Assembly (NCBI GenBank): GCA_958298945.1
Contig: OY282609.1
Location: forward strand, 61,228,220-61,292,219
Length of the DNA: 64,000 nt
From: Atherix ibis
Taxonomy: Eukaryota; Arthropoda; Insecta; Diptera; Athericidae
Reading direction: 5' to 3'
The notes beneath the pieces were generated by a model, which searched no databases, was not told where the DNA came from, and was given only the letters and a program-made list of their open reading frames with translations. The translations under genes were made by a program, and so were the position numbers. Position 1 is the first letter of the stretch. Each line of letters starts with the position of its first letter. This document shows, piece by piece, positions 12,126 through 24,871 of this stretch.

Positions 12126-13575
12126 TTTATTGTTATTCAAGCATTTTCGTATTATATTATTTATTAAATGCTTGTCCCAAAAAAATGGGATAAATAATAA
12201 AATAATTTTAGAGGTTGCAAAAAAAGGTAGAGATATTTTATGTTTTCTTATAATTCATTAAATGTATTATAGTTTTATATTTCTAATTAACTAAACAAAT
12301 ACCGATAGTTATTTTCTCTTCATTGTTAAACTGAATTATTGTTTCTTTCGAAGCATATTATTATGTTTCATCAGGCTAAAAAGCTGACTTTGAAATGAAA
12401 TTGATGGATCTAGGGTCTCCACTATGGTAGGAATCCTATTCGAAAGGACAATTATGAGGGCAGTAAACCGTTTATAATTGATCAGTTAATCTGCTTATTG
12501 TAATATTATATTTAAAAATATAAATTAATTAATCATTAAATAATTAACTGTATGTATTTTATTAAAAAAAGTTGATAAAGCCATTGACAGAATGTATTTT
12601 CATAAATTAATAGAATTATTACAGAATACAAATGATTGGAAACATAATGAAATTATGAAAATGAAGTAGATACGATGCTGGATAGGAAAGACCTTTTGGC
12701 CAGTTTGATCAAATTGCATTATATTCAGTAATTAATGAAAGTTCACATGATCAATACTTTGGCTATTATCGAGGTTGAGTATTGATTTAACGAATTCGAA
12801 TTTTATATTCCACTGGGTTAAAATTTTTCAATAGCAGACAGATGCAACCATTATGTGGATTGAGGTAGCTATCGATCACATATCCTTAAACGAAAATAAA
12901 TTACAAAACAATTAAATTATAATTAAATTATTTGTCCTGGTCATATGATACACGGTGCACGGTAATGGGACATAACAAGAAAACTCGTATTGGTGCCATA
13001 CTGATTTGCTGTCGTGTAGAGTTTTCGTTTCAATTTAAACTAAATGCAATTTTGTTTTTGGTTTATCACTAATTAAACATATTAACTAACCACTGCTTGT
13101 CGATGACTATCTATTCATGTACACAATAATACTACATATAGTCATACAGTTTAATCCAAAACAAAACTATGAAATATATTGAAAAACTATATCCTGTACA
13201 ACTGTAGAAAGGATTATTCATAGAAGAAAAGTTCGTCGATAACAAAATTTAAACTGATATTTACCAACAACTATTGTTCATATAGGCAAGTATAGTTTGG
13301 GAATTGGGGATATGAAATTGTTAGCGAACAATAAAAACCATATTCCATACTCAGTATTATTTTGTTTATTGCGGAACCAAAAAGTGGATAAGTTTTAAAA
13401 GTTCACAAATTTGAGGGTGGATTGACAACTATTCAATCAATTTATTTCGATATTAATAGGCTATCAATATCAGTTTATAGTTGAGTGTAACCAAATTGGA
13501 TTTAATTGAATCTGCGTAAATGACGTGTTCGGTTTTCTTATGTATGTACATTAAATTAATGCATTGACTTTAGTT
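12126..13575. other. AT-rich stretch with unplaced fragments
   Basis: No gene is supported. Around 12412-12432 the words CTCCACTATGGTAGGA resemble CTCTACAATGGTAGGAG at 16503-16519, suggesting remnants of one unplaced repeat. The rest is AT-rich. Confidence 0.4.
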
Positions 13576-13882
13576 TTAACATCTCAACCTCAACAACAGC
13601 ATCAGTAATGCCAATAAGAGCACAGCAAAAACAGCGAGAACACCACATAACAGCAGCAGCAGCAACAACAACAAACATGTCCACAACAGCTACCGGTATA
13701 TTATCCACATCCCATTTCCTCCTCAGCAAACATAATATCCTTTTTTACAATCCTAACAAGATACCGTCTTGAACAAATATCATCTCTACTAACCTCCATG
13801 GTCACAGCTCTTACACCTATTGTTAATCGTTTATCGTCTTTGGAATGCTAATGAATTAAGTTGCAAATGACAGGAACTGCAT

Positions 13883-14158
13883 TTGTTACTACATAACAGA
13901 CGCATAGCTGTAGTACTCATTACAGAAACACACTTCACGTCCAGGTTCAACTTCTATATACGCGACAATACAATTTTCAGAACTGACCACCCTGACAATA
14001 GTGCCCACGGTGATACTGCCATCCTCACGAGAAATTTCTTATCCTTTTCATTTCTATATTACAGAATTTTTTTTTTCAATTTATCACAATATCAATTCAC
14101 TGCTTCCCTGCCTACTATAACTATTGCCTCCACATATTGCCCCTTAATAAAACCCTAA
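13883..14158 (+). pseudogene. LINE J1 endonuclease fragment
   Basis: The open frame reads VLITETHFTSRFNFYIRDNT and FRTDHPDNSAHGDTAILTRN, the ET-H and DH-P type pattern of apurinic-endonuclease domains in jockey-clade LINEs, which nick target DNA for reverse transcription. It ends with TIASTYCPLIKP and a stop. The catalytic C-terminal half of the domain is missing. Confidence 0.75.
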
Positions 14159-14164
14159 ACTCCC

Positions 14165-15470
14165 GTGAATTTGAGTACTGAAATCGAGACAGAACTATCC
14201 ATTCCCTTACCCATGAGTATTCCCCGTAAAGTAGACACTCTTTCCAAAGTTGCCAATTTAATCAAAATCTTTCGCAAAAACAAAATTCCTGGCTATGATC
14301 TTATCACCTCCAATATACTCCAACAACTTCCTGAAAGAGCATTAGTATTCCTTGCTACACTATATAACTCCATCCTTCGAACAATATATTTTCCAATCCT
14401 CTGGAAATATGCCATTATAGAAATGATCTTTAAACCAATAAACCATCTTACTCCCTATAGACCAATAAGTCTCCTTCCAATCCTTTCAAAAATTTTTGAA
14501 AAAATAGTCCTTCGCTGCTTACATTGCCTATTCGAATTCTCAAATTTAATTTTCAATCATCAATTTGGTTTCCGCTCCGAACACTCTACTATCCAGCTTG
14601 TCATCGAGTTGTCGATTTCATTGCATATTCTTTAGAAAGTAAAGAGTATTGTCCCAGTATAGTTTTTGATATAAGAAATCAAGCTTTCGGTAGAATTTGG
14701 CATCCGGGCTTACTCTAGATATACAAGAGGATTCTTTCTTTTACGTATTTCCTAGTTCTAAAATCATTCCTTTCTAGCCGACATTTCCAAATAAACGAAT
14801 CCAATGAATTCTCCAATATTTCTCCGATATTACCTGGTGTTGCACCAAGCAATTTACTTGGACCCATCCTCTACAATATTTCCACATCCGACATCCCAAT
14901 CTGTCCCAAAAACTTCTTTGCCACATACGCCGACGATACGGATTGCCTTTCATCTAGAGGAAATCCCCAATATGCTTCCGAAATTCTCCAATCCTAAATC
15001 AACCCACCTAACTTTTACTCTCTGCCACTACCCATGTGCTTGCACATACCTTAATGGTAGTGCTATACCATAACAAACCGACAATACCTACAACTACTTC
15101 GACTTCTAGGCAAACGTTTTATACCTACTATAGACAGCAAAGTACATTTATATGCCCTACTGGAAACCATCTAAACGTACGGACTAGAACTCTGGGCATC
15201 TACTAAGCCTTCCAATTCCCGTCAAATCCAATCCCTTCAATCAAAAATACTCCAAACAATGGTCGATGCTCTCTTTTATGTTTTCAATAGTGTTTTTAAT
15301 CGTAATCTTCCCATTTATTTTTGATGTGGCTGTGTCTCGTTATAAAAAATTCCATTCCCGTGTATCCAATCATATTAATCCTGTTGTTCAAGAACTATCC
15401 TCCACTTTCTTTCCTAGAAACACCCATCGAAGAATTAACAAGAATTAACGTCATTGGTCGCGTGATTTAT
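14165..15470 (+). pseudogene. LINE J1 reverse transcriptase relic
   Basis: The RT is recognised from YRPISLLPILSKIFEKIV (14455-14511), HQFGFRSEHSTIQ (about 14558), GPILYNIS after a frameshift, and the catalytic box FFATYADDT at 14914-14940. A thumb-side segment follows at about 15189 (LWASTKPSNSRQIQSLQSK), then LINE tail sequence. Several frameshifts and stops occur from 14636 on. The enzyme would copy LINE RNA at a nicked target; this copy is dead. Confidence 0.85.
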
Positions 15471-15472
15471 TA

Positions 15473-16330
15473 CCAGGTGTATAAGCTTAAATCCGCTGTT
15501 TGGTTTTAAATGTCAACCAGCCTTTTCCATGCGGCTGCGTGCCATGGGAAAGATTAAAAAGATCGGAAAATGGGTGCCGCATGAATTGGCGATAGGCAGA
15601 TGGAGCGATGCAAAAACACATGCGAAATCTTGCTCGCCAGACAAAAAAGAAAGTCGTTCCTGCATCGGATTATGACAGACGATGAAAAGTGTATATATTT
15701 CGAAAATCCTAAACGCAAAAATCGTGGATTGATCCCCGCCAACCATCAACTTCTTCTCCAAGACCAAATCGCTTCGGACGGAAAACGATGCTGTGCGTTT
15801 GGTGGGATCAGGAGGGTATCGTCTACTATGAGATGTTGAAACCTGGTGAAACTGTCAATGCCCACCGCTGCCACCAACAACTGATCAAATTGCACCGTGC
15901 TCTGCATGAAAAAAGGACGGATTATCAACGAAGACATGACAAGCTGATTTACCTCCACGACAACGCACCATCGCACACATCAAAAATGGTCCGGAACTAC
16001 TTAGAGATACTCAACTGGGAAGTGCTACCCAACCCCGCTTATTCACCAGACCTGGTCCCTTCCGACTACCACCTGTTTTCGTCGATGGGCCACGCCCTCG
16101 CTGAGCAACACTTCGATTCTTACGAAGACGTCCGAAAATGGCTTGATGAGTGGTTTGCCTCGAAAGAGAAGGAATTTTTTTTAGCGTGGTATCCATAAAT
16201 TGCCCGAAAGATGGGAAAAATGTGTAGCTAGCGAGGGTAAGTACTTTGAATAAATTTGTTTTTGCTTTCTATGAAAAAACATGTGTTGTTTTTAATTATA
16301 AAAACAGCGGATTTAAGCTTATACACCTGG
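15473..16330 (+). mobile_element. Mos1-like (mauritiana-type) mariner B1, N-terminus deleted
   Basis: Ends CCAGGTGTATAAGCTTAAAT and its inverse, flanked by TA at 15471-15472 and 16331-16332. 858 bp against about 1.24-1.27 kb for other B copies: the sequence jumps from the terminal repeat straight to the region encoding QPAISMRL. It sits inside LINE J1. LINE J3 has the same site without the insertion (near 47152), confirming the TA duplication. Confidence 0.93.
15513..16253 (+). pseudogene. B1 transposase, C-terminal two thirds
   Basis: Keeps RLRAMGKIKKIGKWVPHEL, then by frame changes DDEKCIYFENPK, a CVWWDQEGIVYYEMLKPGET block, YLHDNAPSHTSKMVRNYL and YSPDLVPSDYHLFSSMGHAL. The three catalytic Asp positions (DDE, HDN, SDY; DD34D spacing) survive, although the first block reads TDDEK for the usual TGDEK. 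The frame is broken several times and the DNA-binding domain is missing, ending at 16251-16253. Confidence 0.88.
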
Positions 16331-16370
16331 TAAAATACTAAGTCTTAACATAAGTAAAAGAAGCTTGAAT

Positions 16371-18720
16371 TAATGTTTATTCCCCACAACCATTCATGCT
16401 AATTATTATTATGTGTAGCTGTAGATATCTGTAAAAGTGTTAGAAAAAATGTTGTTTTAAAAATATTAAAAATAGACAAAAGAAGAAACTGTGGGTCACG
16501 GGGCTCTACAATGGTAGGAGGTTTCCAATTCGGGTGAGGAAGGGAGATTTGGAATATAAGCAAAAGATAGGATCTCTTTCCAACTCAGAGATCATTAGAG
16601 AAATGGGGGACAAATTTATTTTTAAGTAGGTGGTGGATGTAACTTGCTTTAAAAAATTACGAAGAGGATAATTAGGGAAACAAAGGTAATTTAAATGAGG
16701 TTTATGCGGCACTTGCACATATATTGTAGTATATGCCAGGCCTTCGACCAGTTTCAATGAGGATAGATTCCACCGTGGTAGTCCGGTGTGCTTAAACGGC
16801 AACTTAATTTGACTAAAAAATGTTACTACTTGGAATTAAATGAATATTTAGAATTCTATTATGCTAATTTGGATATATACATTTAGTATTTGAATTGATT
16901 GAAAATGAATAAACAAGCTGAAAATACTAAATATTGATGACACTTTCGCGTTGTTTGCAAAAGCTCAGAAAATATCTCGAATGCCCAACTATCTTTCGAA
17001 GAAAGTATTATAGTAGAAAATAATAAATTTATTTAGAAACTATTATACTTTATTAAGTAAGAGAAATTCAACTATAAACAAAACGAGAATAGATAAAATG
17101 GAAAAGAAAACAATTTAAACAACATTATCACTTTGTGAATTACATTAAAAATTCCAGGCACAAAAACTGAAATGGACATCTTGATCACGTTCAAAATCCT
17201 TTGGGTATACCCCAGAGAAATAATTGAAGGAGTAAAACTAACAGCAGACTATAAGCAGGTATAGACAAGTTTTCTTCATCGGATTTCATAGCGCATTTGC
17301 TCATCCATTTTCAGTTATTACAACCAGAAAAATATAAAATAACTTGAAAGAAAAGTAGAAAAAATATTTTAGAATTCATGATTATATTATACAATTTTAT
17401 CTATAAAATATTCACTATAGTATCTATACATTTATGTGTAAATATTTTTCTGTTCCATAATTTATATACTTATAGTCTTATAGAGTTGTCCATTTAAGGA
17501 CTTTCATTTATGCATGGACAAAACAAAATTAAGTAGTTTTAGAATTGCTAGAAAATAATGCAAAATAGATAATTTTCGGAGCTGACACAAAGTATTGAAA
17601 ACAAATAAAATTTAAGTTCTTGAATGGACAACTCAAGCATCTGAAGGATCTCTAGATATTGTACCTGTACATCACCTTAATTATACAGTTTCTGTGCACA
17701 TATACATTGCCATTGACGACTGCTAAACGGGATAAGTTTCTCAATTGTACTGTAATATTATAAGAAATGGAAAGGACATTTTAAAATTGGAAAGGGTACC
17801 AACTACAAAAAATTGCATAAAGTAAAGATAAAAGCAAAAACAAAATGTCCAAAAGGACTTTGAGAAGAACAATATTATACATGGTATATAGTATGTTGAA
17901 TAAATGTATATAAAATGTTGAAAAAGTATTGCTATCTTAGGAAAAGTATGCAAGATTACACAACGCGTAGGTAGTGCTAACTTAAAGAAAATGCATATAA
18001 TTTTATCAAGTCTGGAGATGGACATTTTGTGAATAATCAAAGTAGGTTTTTTATGCATTAAAATTCCTTCAAGTCATGAACCTTCAACTAAGATGCTATG
18101 CAGCTTTTCAACTTATCTGGATTATCAGCAGGGTAAAGAAATTGTCTTACTCATCTTAACAATTATAACAATTATAACAATATAAATTTTTAATGTTTGG
18201 GTAAATATTTTTCATGTTTACGTACGTATATACATATCTAGATTAATTAAATATTTATAAGAATGTCTCAAAAAAAAGGATCATTTAATTTTTTATATTA
18301 ATACTTGTTAATTAACATTTTTGATTATGTGCAGGATAACAATTTTTTCCATAAAAAGTAAAGGAAAAAATTAAAAAAATTATTAACTTATACTTTGAAC
18401 ATTTGAAGGCCATGTGTTCTAAAATTTTGGAAGAGCTGTATTATGAGGTAATACTATTGAAAAAAATGGGACGAAACACAAAGAAGACTTATCTATCGAA
18501 AGAGCGACAGGAACAGGTATAAGAAATGATGGTAGTTACGTAAGATTAGTGAAATAGGTGTAAGGACATATGACAAATATTTTGTTTGTCGTCTTGACAC
18601 ATTGCGAACGAAGCTTGTCGTATGTTTAGGTTATTGAGTATGTTTAGGTTATTGAAAAAAAAACAAATGATGTAAATTCGGTCGGGGTGATCGCATAATC
18701 AGTTTGGGTTCAAATTTGAA
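16371..18720. other. AT-rich stretch, one protein-like minus segment
   Basis: No gene is supported. 16506-16802 has a 98-codon minus frame in a less AT-rich patch; I recognise no domain, and it may belong to the unplaced repeat also seen near 12412. 17741-18058 has a 105-codon minus frame of chance-like composition. Confidence 0.4.
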
Positions 18721-18941
18721 TTCAATCGACTTTTAACATAAATATGGTGTTGTGCGGTATACGAGGCCACTCACCATGCTTTGCCAATTTATCTTACAAT
18801 AATATTTTTACAAAAGTAACCACAAGACGCTGAGGTTAGGTACTTTGAAATTATAAAAATGCCCTACCAAAATACCAAAAATTCTGGGGCTCTACTAAGC
18901 CTTATAATATTCGTCGAATCCAATCCTTGCAGTCCAACATT
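18721..18941 (+). mobile_element. LINE J2 fragment (3-prime RT region)
   Basis: Closely matches J3 at 45838-46024, including CACCATGCTTTGCC, CTGAGGTTAGGTACTTTGA and the stretch that in J1 encodes WASTKPSNSRQIQSLQS. The fragment ends exactly where mariner A7 begins, at the same LINE position where A6 sits in J3. No coding potential remains. Confidence 0.85.
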
Positions 18942-19251
18942 CGAGGTCTGTTCAAATTTGGGTTGTTATGACCCTCTGTAGCAAATTTGGGTTGTCGCAG
19001 ACAGAGTCCAAGCGCTCCTTAGCAATGTTAATGCGATGCTGTTTTTGGTTAAAAATGGCCAAAAATCGAAGATGAGCCAAAACACGTGCAAGCAAAGCAG
19101 CTGTTAAAAATTAACTGAACATTTAAAATGGCTGAACTTGTCGGTATAAGTGAGAGACATGAGTACCAATATAACGCCATAAAAAATTGAAAATAGAATA
19201 TACGTAACCCGCGAAAATTCAAAATTCACGATACTTTTTGAAAATACCTCG
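18942..19251 (-). mobile_element. Mariner A7, 310-bp miniature derivative
   Basis: The right part (about 19050-19251) is the family-A 5-prime end, ending ATACCTC G before TA at 19252-19253. The left side keeps only about 15 bases of the terminal repeat (CGAGGTCTGTTCAAA), then jumps to the transposase segment over VITGD and DSVRDNPNLL. It shares with A2, A4, A5 and A6 the internal deletion joining the 5-prime UTR to the QKQHRINI-coding region. The left target TA has become TT. Confidence 0.88.
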
Positions 19252-19253
19252 TA

Positions 19254-20939
19254 CGTTGTGGTAGACTATAATTATGATAAAAATTCAATTGTTGGTGTTA
19301 AAAAAAAATCCACTATTGATATGGAAAATAAAAATCCAATATTATTAATAAAATAACAAAGAATAAATGTTTTTATAAAAAGAATTTAGTATTTGCTAAA
19401 AATAAATAAATAAAAGGAATTATTTTTTTTCTGAGAGAGTCCTTAATTTGTACGAATTTATGTTTTAGTTTGTGTACAAATTAGTACTGATAAAAAATTT
19501 TAAGTATAAAAGGCATGGATATTTTTTTGTTGAAAATTCAAATACCAAATTATGAAAATAATTAATGAAATTTCTTTAAATTACTTAAAAATATTTATTT
19601 TAAGCGAAAATTTTGCTATTTTAATTGATTTTGGGAGAATTTGGAGTCATAAGTTGAAATATTTAATGCATAAATTTTTCCAATTCAGAAAAATTTATGG
19701 AAAATATAATTGTTTTAATATAAAAAGTGGTTATTTTGTTAAATTTAAAAAAAAAATTGGCTAGTGAAAATTCCGTTCTTTGTGTTTGCATTTTTTTTGT
19801 TGAGGAAAATTGGTACAAATCTACATTTACCATAGTAAACAGTAAATATGGTTAATATTAAAAATAAAAGCAATAATATTTTAAATTTTTGCATATTGAC
19901 AGCATACGTGTAATTTTATGTTAATTATCACATCTGTATAATATATTAAAATATGAAGTACACATGAGCAAATACGTGCTATTCAATAGAACATGAAATT
20001 AGTTTAATTAATTTATTAGTCTTAATTGAAAATTTTTACTCACGTAGAATTTATAATCAAATAGAATGTAAGAACGATGCAGTTGACATGGAAAAACTAA
20101 TTAATTGCCCATGCAAAATAAGCATACCTAAAATAATTGATAGCGATTTGAACTTACGAGTATTTACAAAATTGACGAATATGCTGTAAATGATTAAAAT
20201 CTAGCTCTATTAAAACTCTAATAACATTAATTCCATATCAATTATGTGTGCATATGTGCATGAACTTTCATGATATTTTATTTGATTATTAATTATTTCT
20301 AAATTAAATATAAATAAATGATGTGTATTTAATCAAATAGTACTTGGTGTTCATATCATTGATTAAAGATTGTTTTTCGAATATTGCTAACATACTACAA
20401 TATCTTAAATAATTCATAAAGTTTGAATATGAAAATATGCCGTTTTCTTAGAGTTACGAGTATTAAAATGTTAGAATTCTGATGAAATGTGAATTTTTTT
20501 TTTAAAAGCCTTCTTTAATTTTGCTTAATCATCAACAAATTTTTTGCTTTTTCATTCAAAACATATATGGGTAATCAGAGCTATTAGAAACTCACTGTAC
20601 GAGCATAGCACGAAAACATTCCATCAATTTTTATACATTAGAATATGTTAAACTTTTGTCAGCAATTTTCAATTAGGGCGGGTGTACATACACATAGATA
20701 CATTCGAGTATATAGTTACTTTTTTGCATACGAGTACTTATAGATGGTATCACCAATAGTATTTTCGTCATCAATTTTTATGTGAACGTATGCATAATCA
20801 TGTATTTAATTAATCATTAATTTTTCAAAAGAAGTAATCACTTAATTTAGTATTATAAAATAAAGTTTCGATATTAATTTTTCTATACTAACCACACTGA
20901 TATAAATATTTTAAATATTATCTTTGGTATTGGTTTTTT
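19254..20939. other. AT-rich non-coding stretch
   Basis: No gene is supported. A 70-codon plus frame at 19552-19764 is chance-like. Three TACGAGTA octamers lie at 20155-20162, 20455-20462 and 20729-20736. Confidence 0.5.
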
Positions 20940-22143
20940 TTGAGTTTTGAATTTCCGCGCGTTATGTATATTCGATTTTGGATTTTTTGTGGCGTTATGT
21001 TGGTACTCATGTCTCACACTTATGCCGACAAGTTCGGCCATTTTGAATGTTTAGTTAATTTTTGACAGCTGTTTTAGCTCGTCTTCGATTTTTGCCCATT
21101 CCAAAAAATGAATCAAAGAATCTATAGGAAATTTTGCGTGAAAAACAAAATTAATTGCGCGGACGCATTCCGAATGTCGACTGTGGCATATGGTGAAGCC
21201 ACCTTGGATCAAAGTAACGTTTATCGGTGGTACAAAATGTTGTCAGAGGGCCGAGAAGATGTGAACATCCGAAAAGCATGCCGGACGCCCGAGTACGTCA
21301 ACAACAGACGAAAACATTGATGAAGTGAAGAAAATAGTATTGACGAATCGGCGAATCACCATTAGAGAAGTTGCTGAGGCTCGTGCCATTCAATTTTTAC
21401 AAATGATTTGGCGTGAGACGGGTCGCCGCAAAATTCGTACCAAAATTGCTCAATTTTGACCAAAAACAGCATCTCATTAACATTTCTAAGGAGCAGTTGG
21501 ACTCTGTCCGCGACGACCCAAATTTACTCCAAAGGGTGATAATTGGTGACGAATCATAGGTTTATGGTTATGACGTGGAAACCAAAGCTCAATCATCCCA
21601 ATGGAAGCTGCCGCACGAGCCAAGACCGAAAAAAGGCACGCCAAGTGCGGTCGAATGAGAAGGTTTTGTTTTCAGTTTTCTTCGATTGCAGGGGCTTGGT
21701 GCATCATGACAGGGTAGACCGATCAATAAGGAATATTACCTGCAAATTATAAGCAAGTTGTGAACTAACAAAAATTGGATTTTGCACCATGATAACGCCC
21801 CTGCTCATGCATCGTTGCTTGTGCGCGAATTTTTGGCCAAAAATAATACACTAATAATGCCGCAGCCACCGTATTGCCTATATCTGGCCCCCTGAAACAA
21901 GACTTGTTCTTGTTTCCGAAACGGATTCTTTGATTCATTTTTTGGAATGAGCAAAAATCGAAGACGATCAAAAACACGTGCAAGCAAAGCAGCTGTGAAA
22001 AATTAACTGAACATTCAAAATGGCCGAATTTATCGGCATAAGTGAGAGATATGAGTACCAACATACCGCCACAAAAAATCGAAAATCGAATATACATAAC
22101 GCGCGGAAATTCAAAACTCGCGATACTTTTTGAACAGACCTTG
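20940..22143 (+). mobile_element. Foldback mariner A3 (longest of the 5-prime/5-prime forms)
   Basis: Starts at the left inside the family-A 5-prime region (GTTTTGAATTTCCGCGCG); the outermost 20-odd bases are lost. The transposase runs from its ATG at 21108 to the FLFPK-equivalent region. From about 21912 the sequence switches into the 5-prime region in inverse orientation and ends ACAGACCTTG before TA at 22144-22145. It has the inversion joint shared by A2-A6 but keeps the N-terminal coding part that the shorter forms lack. It therefore looks like an intermediate in the origin of that lineage. Confidence 0.9.
21108..21905 (+). pseudogene. A3 transposase relic with N-terminus
   Basis: From the ATG: MNQRIYRKFCVKNKINCADA, then NVYRWYKMLSEGREDV (helix-turn-helix), a frameshift, IREVAEARAIQFLQ-type remnants, QKQHLINISKEQLDSVRDDP, VIIGDES-like sequence, VFFDCRGLVHHDR, HHDNAPAHASLLVREF and YCLYLAP. 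It breaks near 21210-21320 (frame), near 21750 (the RTVNKEYYLQVMRKL block is shortened) and at the inversion joint. The last catalytic Asp block is truncated. Not functional. Confidence 0.82.
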
Positions 22144-22316
22144 TATACTAAATAAACAAAAACCATACTCTTAATTTCCCGTAAAGTAAAATCGACTACT
22201 AAGAGAAAAACTACAAGTTTCCTATTTAATTTTGCGTTATGATAATTTAAAAAAAAATTATATATTGAGTCAGATTAAAATTACGTTAATAACTAAAATA
22301 AATTGATATTTGATAT

Positions 22317-22715
22317 TTATTTAAAATTGAAATCAATTAAAGTAAGAATTTTAATCGTTGCGTCATTACTTATATTACTCGTATTTTCTAAGCTAGTTTT
22401 CAATATAATTTCTGTAAATATTATTGATAAGCAGACTTTAAATGCATCATAGTTAGAGAAAATATTTGTAGAAAATTGAAATTTTCTGAAAATCATTTTG
22501 TTTACTTGAAAAGTTTTGTCATTGTGAGAATTGATAGAAGAATGCTGGATAGAAATGAAACGATAAAGTTTAATCTTTGTGAGATAATTTGCGAAAAATT
22601 CCTTGATGTTATTTACTTTAATAGAATTAATGCGGGTTTGAATTTGCTTTTGTATCATCATAAACGTGTCGAATTGTCTAGATTCAGCTGATATTAGCAA
22701 CTTCTTTAACTTCAT
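22317..22715 (-). CDS. Unidentified 132-codon open frame
   Basis: Begins MKLKKLLISAESRQFDTF. It is rich in Lys, Asn, Ile and Phe, as expected where the DNA is AT-rich, but it is the longest ATG frame in the window not explained by a transposon. No domain, signal peptide or splice context is recognised. Chance is a fair alternative. Confidence 0.2.
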   Translation of the reverse strand: MKLKKLLISAESRQFDTFMMIQKQIQTRINSIKVNNIKEFFANYLTKIKLYRFISIQHSSINSHNDKTFQVNKMIFRKFQFSTNIFSNYDAFKVCLSIIFTEIILKTSLENTSNISNDATIKILTLIDFNFK

Positions 22716-23164
22716 CTTTTTAACTTTACTTTTAAGGAAAAAGCATATACGACTAAAAGTACATATCTAAGAAGTATACTCGTATAATCAAAAGAATATT
22801 TTTGTAAGTATGCATATTTTTTTTGCGTCTTAAAATGTTTTATTCCAAGTTTAACAACTGTCTGCATATGGGAAGCTTTATCGTTTCTTTATAAGCAGAA
22901 ATAATAACTTTCGTAAGGATAATATGTAGGATTATTAAAAAAGAGTAAGAATAACAAATGTAATTTTAATGATCTTAAATAATTTTTATACTCGTAACAG
23001 TTGAAGAATATGCTAAAAAACTTATTAATCTATTTTATGTATTCAGTTTATATAAAATACTCTAATACATTTGACAAACAAATAGCTGTTGTGATAGGAT
23101 AGTAAATATTTTGTTTATAATATTCTCTTCTTAAATTTTATTATAAAATATGTTATATTGAATT
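22716..23164. other. AT-rich non-coding stretch
   Basis: No gene is supported. Octamers TACTCGTA at 22777-22784 and 22989-22996 (another at 22376-22383 just upstream). Confidence 0.5.
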
Positions 23165-23166
23165 TA

Positions 23167-24407
23167 CCAGGTGCATAAGCTTAAATACGTTGTTTGGTCA
23201 TAAATGGCGTGAGTGAGCGTATTAAGCTATCATAGTTTTTTTTTATGAGTTTAACATCTGTCAACATTAATCAGTGCACATTGTCAGCAATTTCGTACAA
23301 CAACATACATTTTTCCTTTGGTTATCATGTCTAGTTTTGTGCCAGAAAAAGAGCATATGCGGGAAGCTCTGCTTTTCTGCTTCAATTTGAAGAAATCGGC
23401 TGTCGAATCTGCTTCAATTTGAAGAAATCGGCTTATGGAGGCCTATGGTGATAGTGCTTTAGTAGAAATAACGTGCCGAGATTGGTTTCGTCGGTTCAAA
23501 GACGGCAATTTTGACTTGTGGGACAAGAAGCGTGAAAATCGGCCTAGGAAGGTTGAGGGCCATCAATTGCAGGCTCTTGTGGACGAAGACGATACCCAAT
23601 CGTAAAAAATGCTCTCGGAGCAATTGGGTGTTAGTCAACCAGCCATTTCCATGCGTCTGCGTGCGCATGAATTGAACGATAGGCAGATGGACCGACGCTA
23701 AAAGACATGCGAAATCTTGCTCAGCAGACAAAAAAAAAGACGTTCCTGCATCGGATTGTGACAGACGATGAAAAGTGTATATATTTCGAGAATCCTAAAC
23801 TCAAGAAATCGTGGGTTGATCCCGGCCAACCATCAACCTCTTCCCCAAGACCAAATCGCTTCGGACGGAAGACGATGTTGTGCGTTTGGTGGGATCAGCA
23901 GGGTATCGTCTACTATAAGATGCTGAAATCTGGTGAAACTGTCAAAGCCCACCTTTGCCACCAACAACTGATCAAATTGCACCGTGCTCTGCGTGCAAAA
24001 AGGACGGATTATCAACAAAGACATGACAAGCTGATTTTCCTACACGACAACGCACCATCGCACACGTCAAAAATGGTCCGAAACTACTTGGAAATACTCA
24101 ACTGGGAGGTGCTACCCCACCCCGCTTATTCACCAGACCTGGTCCCTTCCGACTACCACCTGTTTTCGTCGATGGGCCACGCGCTCGCTGAGCAGCACTT
24201 CGATTCTTACGAAGTCGTCCGAAAATGGCTTGATGACTGGTTTGCCTCAAAAGAGAAGGAATTTTTTTGGCGTGGTATCCACAAATTGCCCGAGGGATGG
24301 ATGGAAAAAATGTGTAGCTACCGAGGGTAAGTAATTTGAATAAATTGGTTTTTTTCTGTCTATGAAACTATGACAAAAAAACATCGGATTTAAGCTTATC
24401 CACCTGG
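23167..24407 (+). mobile_element. Mos1-like mariner B2, near full length
   Basis: 1241 bp. Left end CCAGGTGCATAAGCTTAAAT, right end ATTTAAGCTTATCCACCTGG, flanked by TA at 23165-23166 and 24408-24409. Complete 5-prime and 3-prime UTRs. The terminal repeats and the MSSFVPEKEH start resemble Drosophila Mos1, so the mauritiana subfamily is the natural assignment. It lies just left of relic D1. Confidence 0.95.
23327..24343 (+). pseudogene. B2 transposase, full length but interrupted
   Basis: The ATG at 23327 starts MSSFVPEKEHMREALLFCFN. A direct duplication of about 30 bases (GCTTCAATTTGAAGAAATCG repeated near 23380-23425) disturbs the frame. There are stops near 23606 and 23700, and a deletion removes the RAMGKIEKIGKWVP block. 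From 23707 a 207-codon frame holds DDEKCIYFENPK, a CVWWDQQGIVYY block, FLHDNAPSHTSKMVRNYL and YSPDLVPSDYHLF, so all three catalytic Asp positions (DD34D) remain. It ends at 24341-24343 after a short frame change. Confidence 0.9.
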
Positions 24408-24871
24408 TATATTAAGAAAATGATAAGTCAAAATAATATTGATATTTATTTTGATTGGCATTACTGATAGTGATCTACCAATACTGCGGACTTCCCTTCC
24501 ATATAGCAGTACAAGTTTTAACCTTGTCTCGTAACTACGCAACTCTATAAATTGTGAAAATATGAAACGAGTAAGACGTTGTGTGGGGTTAGACTGTTGA
24601 TTAAGATTGAAGTTGATGAATAGTGAGTTAAATTTAAACCGTTTTACTGTTAATCAATTTTCTGATACGAAGAACCCTTCAGACATTGCAGCCACTTAGA
24701 GGCTCCATCATAAGGATGCCTTTAGTTTCCCAGCTCCCTTATTACTCCATCTTAGGCCGTGTAACTTTTTCGTTTTTAACAAGATCTGTTGATAACATGC
24801 ACAGGAATGCAACCTAGGAGCTAAAGGTGATCGAAGTTATTCCGTCGATTAATAACTGTCTAAGGGAACTA

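Larger units (their letters stand above)
13576..16370 (+). mobile_element. Jockey-type LINE J1, 5-prime part and endonuclease-RT relic, split by mariner B1
   Basis: A non-LTR retrotransposon on the plus strand. 13580-13860 resembles the end of a first (gag-like) frame, with CAG/CAA repeats near 13650-13675. 13883-14158 is endonuclease-like (NRRIAVVLITETHF, RTDHPDNSAHGDTAILTRN). 14165-15470 is reverse transcriptase. The joint at 14150-14165 drops the rest of the endonuclease. Mariner B1 interrupts it at 15473-16330, after which LINE sequence resumes with AAATACTAAGTCTT. Related copies are J2 (18.7 kb) and J3 (45.5 kb). Confidence 0.85.

Noticed and set aside
16506..16802. 98-codon minus frame as a gene
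   Set aside because: No recognised domain; a short similarity to 12412-12432 suggests a repeat remnant instead.
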